A DNA stretch of 64,000 nucleotides from Saksenaea vasiformis B4078 (lineage: Eukaryota > Mucoromycota > Mucoromycetes > Mucorales > Saksenaeaceae). The stretch covers positions 62,001 to 126,000 of the forward strand of contig JNDT01001468.1 in the NCBI GenBank assembly GCA_000697055.1, written 5' to 3'. The notes below the pieces were generated by a model, which made no database searches, was not told the DNA's origin, and saw only the letters and a program-made list of their open reading frames with translations. Numbering within the stretch: the first letter of the stretch is position 1; each line of letters starts with the position of its first letter. The translations under genes and the position numbers were made by a program. This document shows, one piece after another, positions 11,021 through 23,300 of this stretch.

Positions 11021-14000
11021 ATGCTTGCATATGGCATGAATCCGTATATCTCGATTCGTATAGTGAACATCGACCATTATCTTGCTGAACCAGGTCCCTT
11101 TGACCAGCACTTATGCCCATTTCAGGATAAACCACTTCCAAAAGTTCCTGTCATTCGGATCTTCGGATCTACGCCGGGCGGCCAGAAAGCATGTATGCAC
11201 GTCCACCAGGTAACATGACAAAGTTGTTACCTTGATCATGTTGTTCATGCTTCCTAATTATTAGGTGTACCCATATTTCTTTGTTCCATACGATTTGCCT
11301 TCAGAGGATCCCAAAGATATCCAACACGACATTTACCAATTCAGCGTTTCTCTGAATCAAGCTCTTAACTTGACTCAAGGCAAAGCGAAACGCGCCAGTG
11401 ACGATCAGCACATTGCTGCCGTTGTTCTTGTAAAAGGTGTTCCGTTTTATGGTTACCATGTCGGTTACAGAACGTTTCTCAAGATTTACATGTTGAACCC
11501 CGGTGCCAAGAGACGTACGCTTGAGATCCTGCAGAGTGGAGCGGTGATGGGTACAGCATATCAACCATACGAAGCACATATACCATTTGAGCTACAATTT
11601 ATGGCGGACTACAACCTTTTCGGCATGGACTGGGTCCATGTTGGTTCGGAAGATCTGGCTGGAAATTTGAAATTTCGACAGCCGTTGTTGGATCAACCTA
11701 AAGGTGCCTTCTTAAGTCAGTCATTCTCTCACACGGGCGACCATCCTGAATATACCCCTCTGACAGTTCTACCTCAGCATCTTTCCGAGATAGAACGTAC
11801 GAGTTATTGTGAATTGGAGTTTGATATTGTTGCTGGGTCTATTTTGAACCGTTTGGATTTGAAAGAACGAAATATTCATATTGACAAAGAGTCCGAAACA
11901 TATTCGGAGGACTCAAATTTAGTTAAATCACTAGCCACCATTTGGAAGGACGAAGAACAGCGAAGAAGATCGCGAGGACAATCGCCTATCTCGTCTGCAA
12001 CACAAACGGATGATCGAATACCCGACGATGAACTGTTCTATGATGAAAAATGGAGAAGAATGATTGAAGCGACAATAAAAAGCGAAGGAACTTTTGTGAA
12101 CAATGATAATCGTCAATTTCCTGGGATTATGACAGCATTTCAAGCAGTCGAAGCGTTCTATCGACCTGACATATTGCCAGGGCAAGAGAACTCGTCTTAT
12201 CCTTCACCGGAACGTGATGAATACAACATCTCATCTGTGGCGGAAAACAGCCGTTCATTATACAACGTCATTGCTACCCCATCCCGCTACCAGGATTTGG
12301 CTCACAAGGTTGTGACGCAAGTTGATCAGAACATCATCGAGTCCCAATCATTTTATGAAGATAGTCTATTAGAGCAACAGGAAGAATTGTCAGCTATATT
12401 GCAAGAAATTGAGAAAAGACAGCAGGAGAGCGAGGTTGATAGAGAGGACGAAGAAGATGAAGGGGAGGATGAAGGGGAAATATCGGACTGGATCAAAGAG
12501 TCGAGTTTGCAAGAACCAGGTTCTTCTAATCGACCGCCGATTGAAGTCGCTTATGAAGAAGAGGACAACTATGAAGAGCCTATGTTTAGGTAAATTTCTT
12601 AGCGTTGTGGATCGTAGCAACGGGCTCATAGTTCGCCATAGACCCCGAAAACTAGATTTTACTGCCGAAGTACAGAGAGCAGAAGAAATTAGTCGTTCGT
12701 CCAATCATTCTGTCCGTGAACTAGACGAATCGTTCTTCCATGATCTCAATGTAAGCGAGATTCCACCTTCACCTTCCAGGTCAGTACAATTGTAGCACGT
12801 ATGACGGGCTATCTAAGCATGTATGCTTTTAGGCGAGGAAAAAGGAAGCGTTTGCACATTCCGCAGGTGGATGGTGCTGTCGATGAGGAAGATCAGGTAG
12901 AAGAGACAGATCTAGATGCTGAGGCGGCTTGGTATCAAGTCGAAAAGGGTGTGAAAAGAAGACGGTTAAGAAAAGCAACCGTAGCGGACAGAACAAAGCA
13001 TTTGGATACAGTTATTCCCATCAAAAATCATCCACGGTTTGCACAGATGCTTGAAGATTATTACATGTCCTTAGAACGTGGAGAGAAAGGCTGCGAAATG
13101 CAAGCGAGAGAAGAGCATGACAACGCATCTTCATGCACGTGTAGTGATAAACTGTTGAACACTTCAAATGGAGCGTTCGATGAGCTACCTAAGTGTGATT
13201 CCGAGTCCACTTCAGCTGGTGTAACGACTGATACATCGAAAGTGATCGATTCACATTCGTCCACCAGTTCACACAGCGGCGAACATTTAAGTATACTGGA
13301 AAGGTCATTAGACATCGAAGATATACCAGAGGGCTACAAACGGCGTTTCTCAGGCACGAGAAGCCATACCAATAGTAATGAAGGAGGACCATCTTACTTC
13401 ACTCAGACCATTCAAGGGATGTGGTCTCCCCTTCCAGAGGATCCTGAGAAGTACGATTCATTTTACATTGATCCTCCCAGACCACTGTCGCCTCATCAGC
13501 CAGATGAAACGTCTCAACAAAAGGATCAGACGACGTATTCCGAGACCAATCAGGTGCGAGAGTACAGATACAAACGTACGCCTCCAGCGGTGACCGGATG
13601 GGAAGCAAGCTACCAGGAACCGTTTTACAGTAATCCATTGGACGTACCTACTTACTCTAAAACCTTCGCTGGGAAAAGATTCCACGTTTTTTCTAAGAGT
13701 GCTCAACATTTGCAAGACATAGCTGCGGGTTTTGACCCTGCCAATGAAGTAGATCAGTCGCTATGGCGTAAATCACGCGTTAGAGTTTGGACACCGGCGA
13801 TGGCACCTCCAACCATCAAAGAAGTCAACGCATGGCTCGAAAACAGCCATGAGCAAGGGAAGAAAAGGCCAAATCGGATGTCGCAGGTAAAGTAAACCTG
13901 GGCCATGCAAAGGACTTACAGGAAGACTAGCTTGATCAGCCGTCTTCTATCAAATCATGCGATTTCAAAGCTAGTATGTCCAAGGCTAAAGCAAAAATAG

Positions 14001-17000
14001 CACGCGAGCGAGATTACATAGAATTATTCAGCTTGGAAATCCATGGTAAAGTAATACAATCAAAATATGGTGATAGCTTATGTTGTGGCGGATCTTAGCA
14101 AATTCGCAAACCAAGTTGCTACCAAATCCACAGGAAGACGAGATACAAATTTTATTTTGGTGTCTCCAAACAGAGAATCAAAATGTAACCTCAAATGGTT
14201 TCCAAGAGGGGTACCACGTTGGAGTTATCGCTACCAGCGGATTTCCTGTATCGAAACTCGGTGTCCGTGGTATGATATCAATTACGATAGCATGTCCTTT
14301 GTAACTAAAAGTTCCTTTAGAGGTTGATACTGATTATGTGGAGAGCGAGAAAGAGTTGATTTATGCCCTTATCGAGAAAGTCAGATCCTACGATCCGGAC
14401 CTTCTTGTAGGTTACGAGCTCCACAACGCATCATGGGGATATGTCATTGAGAGGGCGGCAACTTACGGTGCGTGCAGCTGAAAGAGAAAAGATTGAATCT
14501 TCAGGACTGACAATTGGATTAGATATTGACCTTGTTGGTGCATTGTCCAGAACAACCAAGTCATCGAGTGCCAGCCATCACGATCCTTGGGGTTATAGAA
14601 AAGCATCTGTTTTTCGTATCGTTGGACGACACATGATGAATGTCTGGCGCTTGATGCGAAGCGAAATTGATTTGACTAGCTACACCTTTGAAAATATAGC
14701 ATATCACCTGTTGCATCATAGGTATGTGTGCGATCACCATGATTGTCGTGTTCTCATGATAGGAATGTAGGATGCCACATTACTCACCGGGAACGTTGAC
14801 GACATGGTATACAAGTGGTACTCCTATACTGCGGTATCGATTACTCCGTTACTACCTCGACCGAGTCCAGATGAACCTTGATATACTTGACGTATCTGAG
14901 GTTGTCAATCGGACGTCAGAATCGGCGCGAGTTTTTGGTTTGGATTTTTACTCGGTCATTACGCGTGGTTCCCAATTCAAGGTTGAATCAGTCATGTTCC
15001 GTATAGCAAAGCCAGAAAATTTCATGCTGATTAGCCCTAATCGCAAACAAGTTAAGATAAACACCTTCCGTGTGTAATCTTCTAACTATAATCTCCTGAA
15101 GGTCGGACAGCAACGAGCAATCGAATGTTTACCCATGATTATGGAACCGATGTCTCAATTCTACAGTAGTCCACTTCTCGTTCTGGATTTTCAATCTCTT
15201 TACCCGTCTATTATGATTGCGTACAACTATTGGTAACAGCGGCTACTACTTTAATTGTTGGTTTATTCACATTGTTCAAGTTTTTCGACGTGTCTAGGCA
15301 AGGTTAGGGAACCGGGAGGATCTACCAAATTTGGGGTAGGGAATCTGGATCTTCCTGAAGGTTTACTTCATACGCTAAAAGACGATTTGAACGGTATATG
15401 GGACTGACATGTGGATTTTAGCACTGACTCTTTCTAATTGCTTGTAGTTGCACCAAACGGCGTCATGTTCGTGAAGCCGTCGATTCGGAAGAGCTTGCTC
15501 GCAAAAATGCTGACCGAAGTTTTGAATACACGCGTCATGGTGAAGAGTTCTATGAAAGATTGTCCAGATGATCGCGTAATAAGATGTTCCCAATCGGTTT
15601 TGGTTGATAATTAACGTGATTCTGCTGTTAGGGCCTCCTACGGAGATTGGACGCACGGCAGCATACATTGAAATATATAGCCAATGTGACTTATGGCTAT
15701 CTGTCTGCCACGTTTTCAGGGCGGATGCCAGCTGTGGAAATTGCAGATAGCATTGTCGAGACAGGAAGAAAAACATTAGAAAATGTAACTCATTTCGAGT
15801 AACGAACCTAGCATGCCTAACGATTTTGCACCTAGACCATTAAGGTGATCCACGCGACAGAGAAATGGGATGCAAAAGTTGTCTATGGTGATACGGATAG
15901 CGTGTTCGTGTATTTGCCAGGAAGGACACGTAGCCAAGCATTTGCGATAGGGAACGAGATTGCAGAAACCATCACAAAGATGAACCCAGCACCTCTCAAA
16001 TTAAAGTTTGAGAAGGTAACACCTTGTCCAGAAAATAGCAAATCCATTAACGATACCTTTTGCAGGTATATCATCCCTGTGTCTTGGTTGCCAAAAAACG
16101 TTATGTTGGCTTCAAATACGAAAAGCCGAGCGATGAGAGACCTGAATTCGAAGCAAAAGGTATCGAGACAGTGCGCAGAGATGGTACACCAGCAACACAA
16201 AAGATTATGAAATCATGTCTCAAGTAAGCGACACGCCTTTGCTATGGTTCGTACTCATTAGTCTGCAGGATCCTTTTCAGAACGCAAGACATGTCTGAAA
16301 TAAAGCGGTACCTCCAACGACAATGGACCGCTATTCTGTCGAACCGTGTTCCCTTGAAAGAGTTTATCATCGCTAAAGAAGTACGACTGGGATCCTATTC
16401 ATCGCATGGCTTGCCGCATGGGGCACAGGTAGCTCTAGCTAATATGGCTGTTGACCCGCGTGCGGAGCCTCAGTATGGTGAACGAGTTCCATACGTTGTC
16501 GTTTACCGGGGTCCTAATGCAAGGCTGAAGGATAAAGTAATCCGTCCAGAAGCCTTACTTTCGGATACGTAAGCAAATGCTGTAACGATTGTATTATACT
16601 TATCCTTTTGTATGACAGGTCTCTTCGTCTGGATGCAGAGTATTATATTCGAAAACAAATCATTCCGCCGTTACAGCGGATATTTAATCTTATGGGTGTA
16701 GGTATGTAGAATTCAAGAAGAAAACATCTTTGATTCTTATGATACGTAGATATCAACGAATGGTATGACGCGATGCCCAGGTCGCAAAAAGCAGCTGCCT
16801 TGTCCTTGTCCCATTACGCTGAACACTGTGAAGCAAAAACAGTTAATCGAATTGACCAGTACTACGCCAGTAGCCATTGTGTAGTTTGTGGAGCGCTAAC
16901 AGACTTACGTATGTACAAAAAAGACACAGAAACGATGGAAGGAAACACATTGATCTACTTTCTCCCTTTTTTAGCTATCTGTTTGCGTTGTCGATCAGCA

Positions 17001-17216
17001 GCTGCGCAATCTATCCTCATTCTGACCTCTCGACAACGGCAAACGCAGGAAAAACTGGACAAGGTATTAAAGATATGCGCAAACTGTTCGCATATCCAAA
17101 CAGGCATGGATCATCCATGCGACTCGCTCGACTGTCCAGTGCTTTACGAACGTATTAAAGCCAAGAACGACGTGTATGCAACGTCCACGTATGATACACT
17201 AATCAAGCATTGGTGA
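11021..17216 (+). CDS. rev3: DNA polymerase zeta catalytic subunit (REV3)
   Basis: B-family translesion polymerase subunit that extends past DNA lesions with Rev7. The N-terminus (SIRIVNIDHYLAEPG, then VPVIRIFGSTPGGQKAC) and PYEAHIPFELQFMADYNLFG match the REV3 family. The polymerase core has WGYVIERAA, DFQSLYPSIMIAYNYC (motif A), a motif-B region, and VVYGDTDSVF (motif C, catalytic Asp). The C-terminus carries two Cys clusters (CVVC..CLRC and CANC..CDSLDC) for zinc/Fe-S binding. I place 18 exons: 11021-11209, 11265-12519, 12590-12779, 12833-13886, 13931-14045, 14099-14269, 14321-14721, 14771-15050, 15102-15232, 15281-15393, 15448-15575, 15632-15784, 15845-16015, 16066-16223, 16269-16568, 16619-16701, 16750-16908, 16975-17216. 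Phases agree throughout except for one extra base in exon 7 near 14474. Correcting for it gives about 1763 aa. Confidence 0.93.
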
Positions 17217-17342
17217 TGTAAGTCGCATCCTCCTTATTTGGTATTGGTATTCGACACGATTGTTTGTGGGGACGTGTCACTACGAAGAAGAATAAATTTC
17301 TAGTCTTGCTGTTGATCAGCATGAACTTTTGCTATAAATGAT

Positions 17343-17840
17343 TGTCGGCAATGACAATATTCAAAGAAACATGTGTAAAATAGAATGTGATCGTTAGTAA
17401 GATCATTGTTATGATTATCTAGAATCGGTGAAGATACAGGAAAAGATAAAACAAAAAGGAATCAATGGATCTACAGTGGACCCTCGATAATTTCACCCTC
17501 GATTGTTTTCAACCCTCAGTATTTTCAACCTTTTCGGAAAAACTGGAGAAGCATCTGCACCTTAAATCATTTCATACAATTTCAACTCTCAGTAGTTTCA
17601 ACCAGATGCCTGTACTTTGGCGGTTGAAATTATTGGGGGACCACTGTAGCTGACGATGGTTCCTTAATGACTAACGGACGCAGAGTAGTAGAAGGCAGCT
17701 TGTGAAATATAAAAAAAGTTCCTTGTGAGATGACTCGAGATAATTAGGAGAAGAATGTGCTGTTATAAGCTGATGTTTTATTCACTGAACTGGGGCAGCG
17801 TTTATACAAAATAAATCGGGCGTCGTTGAGCTAGTTCATC
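17343..17840 (+). repeat. LTR-like repeat, copy B, interrupted by a MITE
   Basis: Starts TGTCGG and shares ordered blocks with copy A at 10079-10502. After removal of the 173-bp insert at 17474-17646 and one TA, the sequence around GGAATCAATGGAT..ACGGTGG lines up with copy A again. Both copies are in the same orientation and together bracket rev3. They are diverged, so both are old. Confidence 0.6.
17474..17646. mobile_element. 173-bp pogo/Tigger-like MITE
   Basis: The ends are inverted copies: CAGTGGACCCTCGATAATTT on the left and, read from the other strand, CAGTGGTCCCCCAATAATTT on the right. The element is flanked by TA on both sides (17472-17473 and 17647-17648), the target duplication of Tc1/mariner/pogo elements. 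The interior repeats TTTCAACCCTC-like blocks and has no coding capacity. It must depend on a transposase encoded elsewhere. Confidence 0.85.
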
Positions 17841-17849
17841 GAGTATGTA

Positions 17850-18430
17850 TAGTTTCTTGTGGCCATCATTAGACTCCATTGTCGTGTATCAGTCGATGAG
17901 TCACTTCAGAATGAAAATGGGCGTTAATGGTTATAGCTCAGATCCATTAGCTGATGAAGGACCAAGGCAAGCCTCCTGGATTGAACATCTTTGATCCCAA
18001 AACAAGCTTCGAACTAACTATGTGATTGATGGTCCAAGCTGGTTAAGCTGAGGTTTCGACCCGTGGCCCTCCCACTGGTCTATTCTCTTTTTCTTTTTTT
18101 CTCACTTTGTAAGTGATTCTGTACCTGTCGGGAATCGAGTTTCGCGTAAGCAAAAGTTATGCTTTTTTTTTCAGAAATTAGGAAAGTACAGCAGCATGAG
18201 TCACCTCCAAAAAATGATGACCTGATAAAAAATCACTCAATTTCACTAAACAGGCTCAACCTACGTTTCTGGACTACAAGTATCCATCACGTCTCGTCGG
18301 GAGCTAATAGGGAGATCCTATTTGAAACTTGAGCAACTATCAAATTCAGTGTTACATTTCATGTTTTATATAGCAGATTGATATGATATTAATAGATATG
18401 TACGGAGGTATAGAGTTTCTCAAAATAGAG
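17850..18430. other. Intergenic, no gene seen
   Basis: No ORF of note on either strand and no motif recognised. Confidence 0.4.
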
Positions 18431-18439
18431 CGTTCTAAA

Positions 18440-18690
18440 GTACTGTTTATTGAAGAAGTTTTTACGCTATTCTAAATAAATCATGCGTCCACGAAGAATC
18501 AAGTTTGCGCTAAGGAAAGAAGTGAATATGCGGTCATTAGTTAATGAATTGTCGGGGAGATAATATTTACTTACATCAACTTGGTCCTTCAGTGGATGCA
18601 TAATTTATTCGAGCAGCATAAAAATTCGTTCGTGGTTAGTAAATGGAATGATATTGATATCTTCTACTTACCCCGTAGGTATCCCGCCGC
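18440..18690 (+). repeat. Dispersed repeat R1, copy 2
   Basis: Aligns block by block with 4620-4865: ACTGTTTATTGAA, GCTATTCTAAA, ATGCGTCC, GCGGTCATTAGTTAATGAA, CTTACATCAACTTGG and GAGCAGCATAAAAA. Same orientation as copy 1. Confidence 0.65.
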
Positions 18691-18841
18691 TGGGGAAGGG
18701 CGGCCGCACCGCACCGAATCCACAGTGGGCATGGCCGAGGAGGAGAAGAAAGTCCGGGGATGCTGCATCCGGCACAAGAGAAGAAAGGGACCCACCCACC
18801 CCCCCCAGGTCAAATGAAAATGCTTTAGGGTGCCGATATTT

Positions 18842-19360
18842 TGGAGGTACCCCCATAAAAGGTAGCGGTGGAGGTACCTGCTGAAGGCAGTCAAGAAACA
18901 AGTATTTGTAATAACCTTCCTTCCAGTACATTTTAATGTATAGCTTTGTCTAATAATTATAAGCATATTTAACCAGCATCTGATTAGTTGGTTTATATAG
19001 CATTATGTATCAAGTTGTTTAGCAGTACGTATAATTCGCTATTTTGTCCTCACTCCAATTCTTGTGTGACTCTCTCTAATTCTGTCTTTTCAGACACCAA
19101 CCAATGTCGAGCTTTCCAACATTGTAGACACCAGCTTCATCTCGTGGAAATGGCACAACTACTTTGGCATTTCCTTCAGGATAATGAGGAAGAGTTTGGA
19201 GCGATTGGAAAGACATGATGAAGAAGATTCTCGAATAATGAGTGAATAGTAGAAGTAGTGCAAAATTCACACAGAAATTCGCGTTTTATACGGGCAGTAT
19301 TTCCTTTTTTGGGGTACCTCCAGGGGATACCTCCAGCTACCTTTTATGGGGGTACCTCCA
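18842..19360. mobile_element. 519-bp element with inverted terminal repeats
   Basis: The left end TGGAGGTACCCCCATAAAAG is repeated in inverted orientation at the right end (CTTTTATGGGGGTACCTCCA), followed inward by AGGTAGC on both sides. GGAGGTAC is also repeated inside each terminus. ATTT flanks both ends, a possible target duplication. The interior encodes nothing recognisable. This looks like a non-autonomous DNA transposon; the superfamily is not assigned. Confidence 0.7.
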
Positions 19361-19369
19361 ATTTACCAC

Positions 19370-19980
19370 CATCCAATGTTTTACTTGTCTGCAACTACAG
19401 ATCGTGAAAGTGTCAAAGTGTTAAGAATCAAACATACTGATCTGCCTATTTTCTTACGTCTTTGTTTTATTTCCGCGGCGTCTGAAATTACTTGATCGTT
19501 CTGAACGCGCCAGCCTTGTTCTCAGGCGTGAAAACTTGCTGTAATCGACAGTGCTTATGCCAATTGATGCCACCATGCGTTCAGTCAGAGATAGTTCAAG
19601 TATAAGGGTTAAGACCTACTGCTTTCTGAGGTTAGATAGTTGCATGAGAACAAGGACATCAAAATGTTGTCATACCGTTTTGTGTAAAGCGCTTCTTTGA
19701 GAGATGCCTTGTAGATATCTTTCTTCAAAGGCTGTGTATATTTTACTAAAAAATAACGTTATTGGTTAATGTTTATTGTGGTACAAACTACCTTGATTGA
19801 GAGCACCGCACATCGTGCTTACCCTTCCGAATTCAACCTTGGAAGCTTGTTAGACATACAGAAATCATATGGTTAATAGTTTTTTCACTTATTTCATATC
19901 TATGCATTTTCATTTACCAGATGCATTTTCCATACGTTGGATCGATAAAGAGTAATTGACACATCAAATAGTTGAAGATA
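19370..19980. other. Intergenic, no gene seen
   Basis: No ORF or motif supported. Confidence 0.4.
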
Positions 19981-20019
19981 AGAGGAAGAAGATTGAAATT
20001 TCGCGATCAATCCCCTTTT

Positions 20020-20235
20020 TTCGGTTTGGGACCCGCGTTGGAAGTCCAAAACGTTATACGACTTCCGATAGGTACTGACAAACCATCACTGAACCACCTC
20101 AATGCAAAATGCCTGGTTATTCGGGCAGGAACTATTCATTGGGTTAACGCAAAGCAAATCCCCTTTCCGCGCATCGACCTATCAGCTTCCAGCGCGAAAT
20201 TTATTCGACTTGAACGTAAAATGACAATTCACTTG
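20020..20235 (+). repeat. Dispersed repeat R2, copy 2
   Basis: Diverged homologue of 5245-5445, sharing CTTCCGAT, CCATCACTG, TTGGGTTAACGCAAA and AAATTTATTCGACTTGAACG in order. The 106-codon plus ORF here is the repeat itself and is not preserved as an ORF in copy 1. Confidence 0.55.
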
Positions 20236-20289
20236 ACACAGAAGTGTATTCAAAACCCAGTAAATCTCCTTCAATGTGATCCTCCACTG

Positions 20290-20455
20290 TAGTATTTGCT
20301 ACTTTTTATTGAAATTCATTTTACGCTACTCTAAAATGAATTGCGTCCAGAAAGAACCAACTTTCCACTGAAAAGAAAACGAAAATACGCAGATTTCATC
20401 TGGAAATAACGCTGAATAATTTCAAATAGACGCAAAATCATAGGAAAAACCCTGT
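20290..20455 (+). repeat. Dispersed repeat R1-like, copy 3
   Basis: Starts like R1 (TTTTTATTGAAATTC, ACGCTACTCTAAAA, GCGTCCAGAAAGAACCAA) and ends with a block (CAGATTTCATCTGGAA, ATTTCAAATAGACGCAAAAT, CATAGGAAAAA) that recurs at 54130-54200. Confidence 0.6.
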
Positions 20456-20680
20456 AGTAAAACGCATCACCACAAACTGCACTTTGTAACAGAATTTTTA
20501 TAGCAAAATCCTCTGTAGCAGATTCCTTTGGGATAGAATGCTCCATACAAAGTGCCTTGTAATTTAATGTGGTAGCAGTGGTAGAATAACTCCAGTAAAC
20601 CGGCGCCAAACAATCTTAAACTGACACAGAAATCTAAAATAAAATTCACAGGAGAAAATCCGGTAAAATGTGTCACGCTT

Positions 20681-21834
20681 ATGATGGACAGCACAACGAC
20701 ATTCTTTGACTGGAAGACTGTACAAAACCGTTGGTTCCAGCAATATTATCCTCATGGAGCATCAACAGTTAAAGCAATACAGGAATTCTTCAATCCAAAC
20801 AACTTTTTCGCGGCGCAATCGCAAACAGTTGGCATCACATTGCACGCTGGTAATCGTAATCGCCGCGTCTCATGGTCAGTGCTGCTAACGCAGCTTCCTA
20901 CTAGGCATAGATGCCAATGGTATTTGGGCTGTCCTTATTAGTCAGCCAGTATGTGCCCGTTTACGAAAGCTACTGTATGACTACATGATCCAAACGGTTG
21001 GCGCTGACGTTGCCTTGCCTGATATACCTGAGGAGGGACGTACGTATAAGGATATCCAGTCCAGTGTGATAGAGAACAAGAATATGTACCATAGATGGCT
21101 CCAGAAGGTCAGTAAGCGCAACAAGGCGCAAGAACGAATGCGCAAGGCGATGCAGGATTGGGACCAGGCTAGATCACTTGTAAAAGGCAAGCGGTACGTC
21201 CTCTTTGCCATCGATATTGAGGCCTGGGAGCAAGATTCTTCCGTTTTGCTCGAGATTGGATGGACAATGTACGATGCGCGAAAGGATATGTATATGGATC
21301 AGCATTACCTTATGAATGAGTATCGTCATTTGCAAAATGGTCGCTATGTGGATGATCAAAAAATGCGTTTCCAATTCGGTACCTCAGTCTGGTGCACTCG
21401 CAAGCAGGCACTGGAAGAACTCAAGAAGGATTTGGAATGGGCAACCCAGCGCGATGGTGGCTTTGTCTTGGTCGGGCACGGTTTCGACAGCGATTTGAAA
21501 TACTTGCGAAAGGAGAAGTTCATGTGGCCGGGCCGAAGAGGCGAAGCCGACACGTTGGATGCTCACGAAAGTGCATTAATCGCCGTGTTAAACACAGATA
21601 CCATCTATGGAGCGTCTGTTAATGACCTACATAATCCGCCATCTTTAGGGAAAACGTTGGATCTGCTTGACATTCAAGCATGGTGCTTGCATAACGCCGG
21701 TAAGCCGAACGTCGATGAGCAATAAGAAAACGGATAAATAATAACCCATTATACGAATAGGAAACGATGCACATTACACGATGGAATTGCTGATGGCGCT
21801 AGTTGCCAAACATCCAGCGGATCAAAGCGGCTAA
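20681..21834 (+). CDS. Gfd2/YDR514C-like DEDDh nuclease-fold protein
   Basis: Three exons are supported by frame and splice consensus: 20681-20849, 20905-21699 and 21761-21834, giving 345 aa. The C-terminal half has the RNase H-like DEDDh exonuclease pattern: FAIDIEAWEQD (first Asp and Glu, about residues 159-161), LVGHGFDSDLKYL (second Asp, about 251), and LHNAGNDAHYT at the end (His and final Asp). The phrase LLEIGWTMYD after the first motif is typical of fungal Gfd2/YDR514C-like proteins, whose biochemical role is poorly defined. The last motif is completed only by the third exon: the 55- and 61-nt introns both end in TAG. All catalytic positions appear present, so nuclease activity is possible but not shown. 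The upstream neighbour is repeat sequence. Confidence 0.85.
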
Positions 21835-21839
21835 CATGA

Positions 21840-23300
21840 GGAATGCGCGTAATTCAGCTAGTAGTGTTCTGAGTCGCCGTTCCGTCGGAGCGAACGGGGT
21901 CTGAGCTATGTAACCATTCCTATCTTCGATCACTATTCCGATTTGTAATCGAAGATTTGTATAATATATGAAAAAAGTTGACACACGCTAGGGATACTCT
22001 TCTTTTTGTTGTGAATTTAATGGTTACTTGATATCACGGCTTTTTTTATGATACCATGAAATAGACAAAACAATCTAAGAATGAGAATTTTCTGGGTTCT
22101 GAGCGCCGAGTAAAAAGGAAGAAGTCTTCCTCAATGACAATAGTCATTGCTAGATCACATGAATATGCTGGGCTGAATTATTTTAGCAGTAGTGTCGTTA
22201 ACTGGATGTAGATGCAGGGTCCCATTGAAGAGAATATGTATGGATCACATGGGGTTACATTGATTTTTTATCGCTAGTACCCGTGACATTATAAATCCTA
22301 TCCGAAGATCATCTAACCTGGCTCCAACAGTGGCTGCGCGATCTTCCGCCGAATGGAAATAAATCCCCTTTGTCTTCTAAATTGCTAGTGTCCATTAACC
22401 AATGCTGCGTAGGATAATTCGACATAGCGCAAATGTTTTTTTTCTAGCTGAGACACAAGAAAATTCCCGGTATGATTCATAGGCAAAAATGGTTTGTGTC
22501 CTACGTTGTGGTAAATGAATGGTATGTGATTGGAAGGTTTGTTAAAGGGCTGCAATCAAGATCTCAGCGATGAGTTTGAATGATGTCGGGAGCCATGTCG
22601 TACTATCTGCATGTCGGAAACAAAACGCTATTGGTTTGACCATATTCTTTAATTGTCCATTGATTAACAATGAATTTCCAAACAGACGGCCAATTTTGCC
22701 GAAGAAAGATTTCTTTCATTCCAAGGTTTTTAAAGTTCGATCACGGGATTCTCCGCTTTGAGGCGTTTGTCCATGAAATGAAGGTCCATATTCAATCAGT
22801 GCATTGGTTTTGAAACTGCGCAAAAATGCATCCTTTTCTCTTTTCGGCAATTACCAATGGGAAGTCGGTCAAGAGATGCTATATGTAACGTCTTTACGTT
22901 CAAAGACGACCTTTAAAGGATTGTTCTGATGTTTTCTTTGGAAAGTACAACCATGTCTCATACCTAGTTGTACTGCAGCAAAAACGCTGTTTTGTGTCAA
23001 TCAAACTAGCCTTTTTTGCTACGCAACTTTTTTTCGGCGCTTTGGTATTTTTTCCTTTTCGGAAAAGTAGGAAAGAGCTTCTGTAAAAGCGTAGTATAGC
23101 ATCATCTTGTCGGAAAAGTTGACCTGCTGACCGTGCCCTGTGCCTCGCTTAACGCTTGGATAGCACAGATTCTTCCACTTGTTAATAGAAGTTGACTCGG
23201 CAGCCATAAAATGAAAGCATCTTATAATAGAAACATGGCGTGGAATCCATGTGGAGTCTATGTATAGGCTATACAAGATTCACTGTTGCGCTTCAAATTG
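21840..23300. other. Intergenic, no supported gene
   Basis: Short ORFs only. A minus ORF at 23019-23276 ends in a basic tail (KRRKK) and could be the 3' part of the decayed transposase farther right, but the link is not demonstrated. Confidence 0.35.

Noticed and set aside
12590..12602. 13-nt GT-AG interval in rev3 as an ultra-short intron
   Set aside because: A normal 70-nt intron (12520-12589) restores the frame with a standard acceptor and keeps all phases consistent.
20876..20894. 19-nt GT-AG micro-intron in the Gfd2-like gene
   Set aside because: A 55-nt intron (20850-20904) with a CTAAC branch site joins the exons in phase and preserves the GIDANGIW block.
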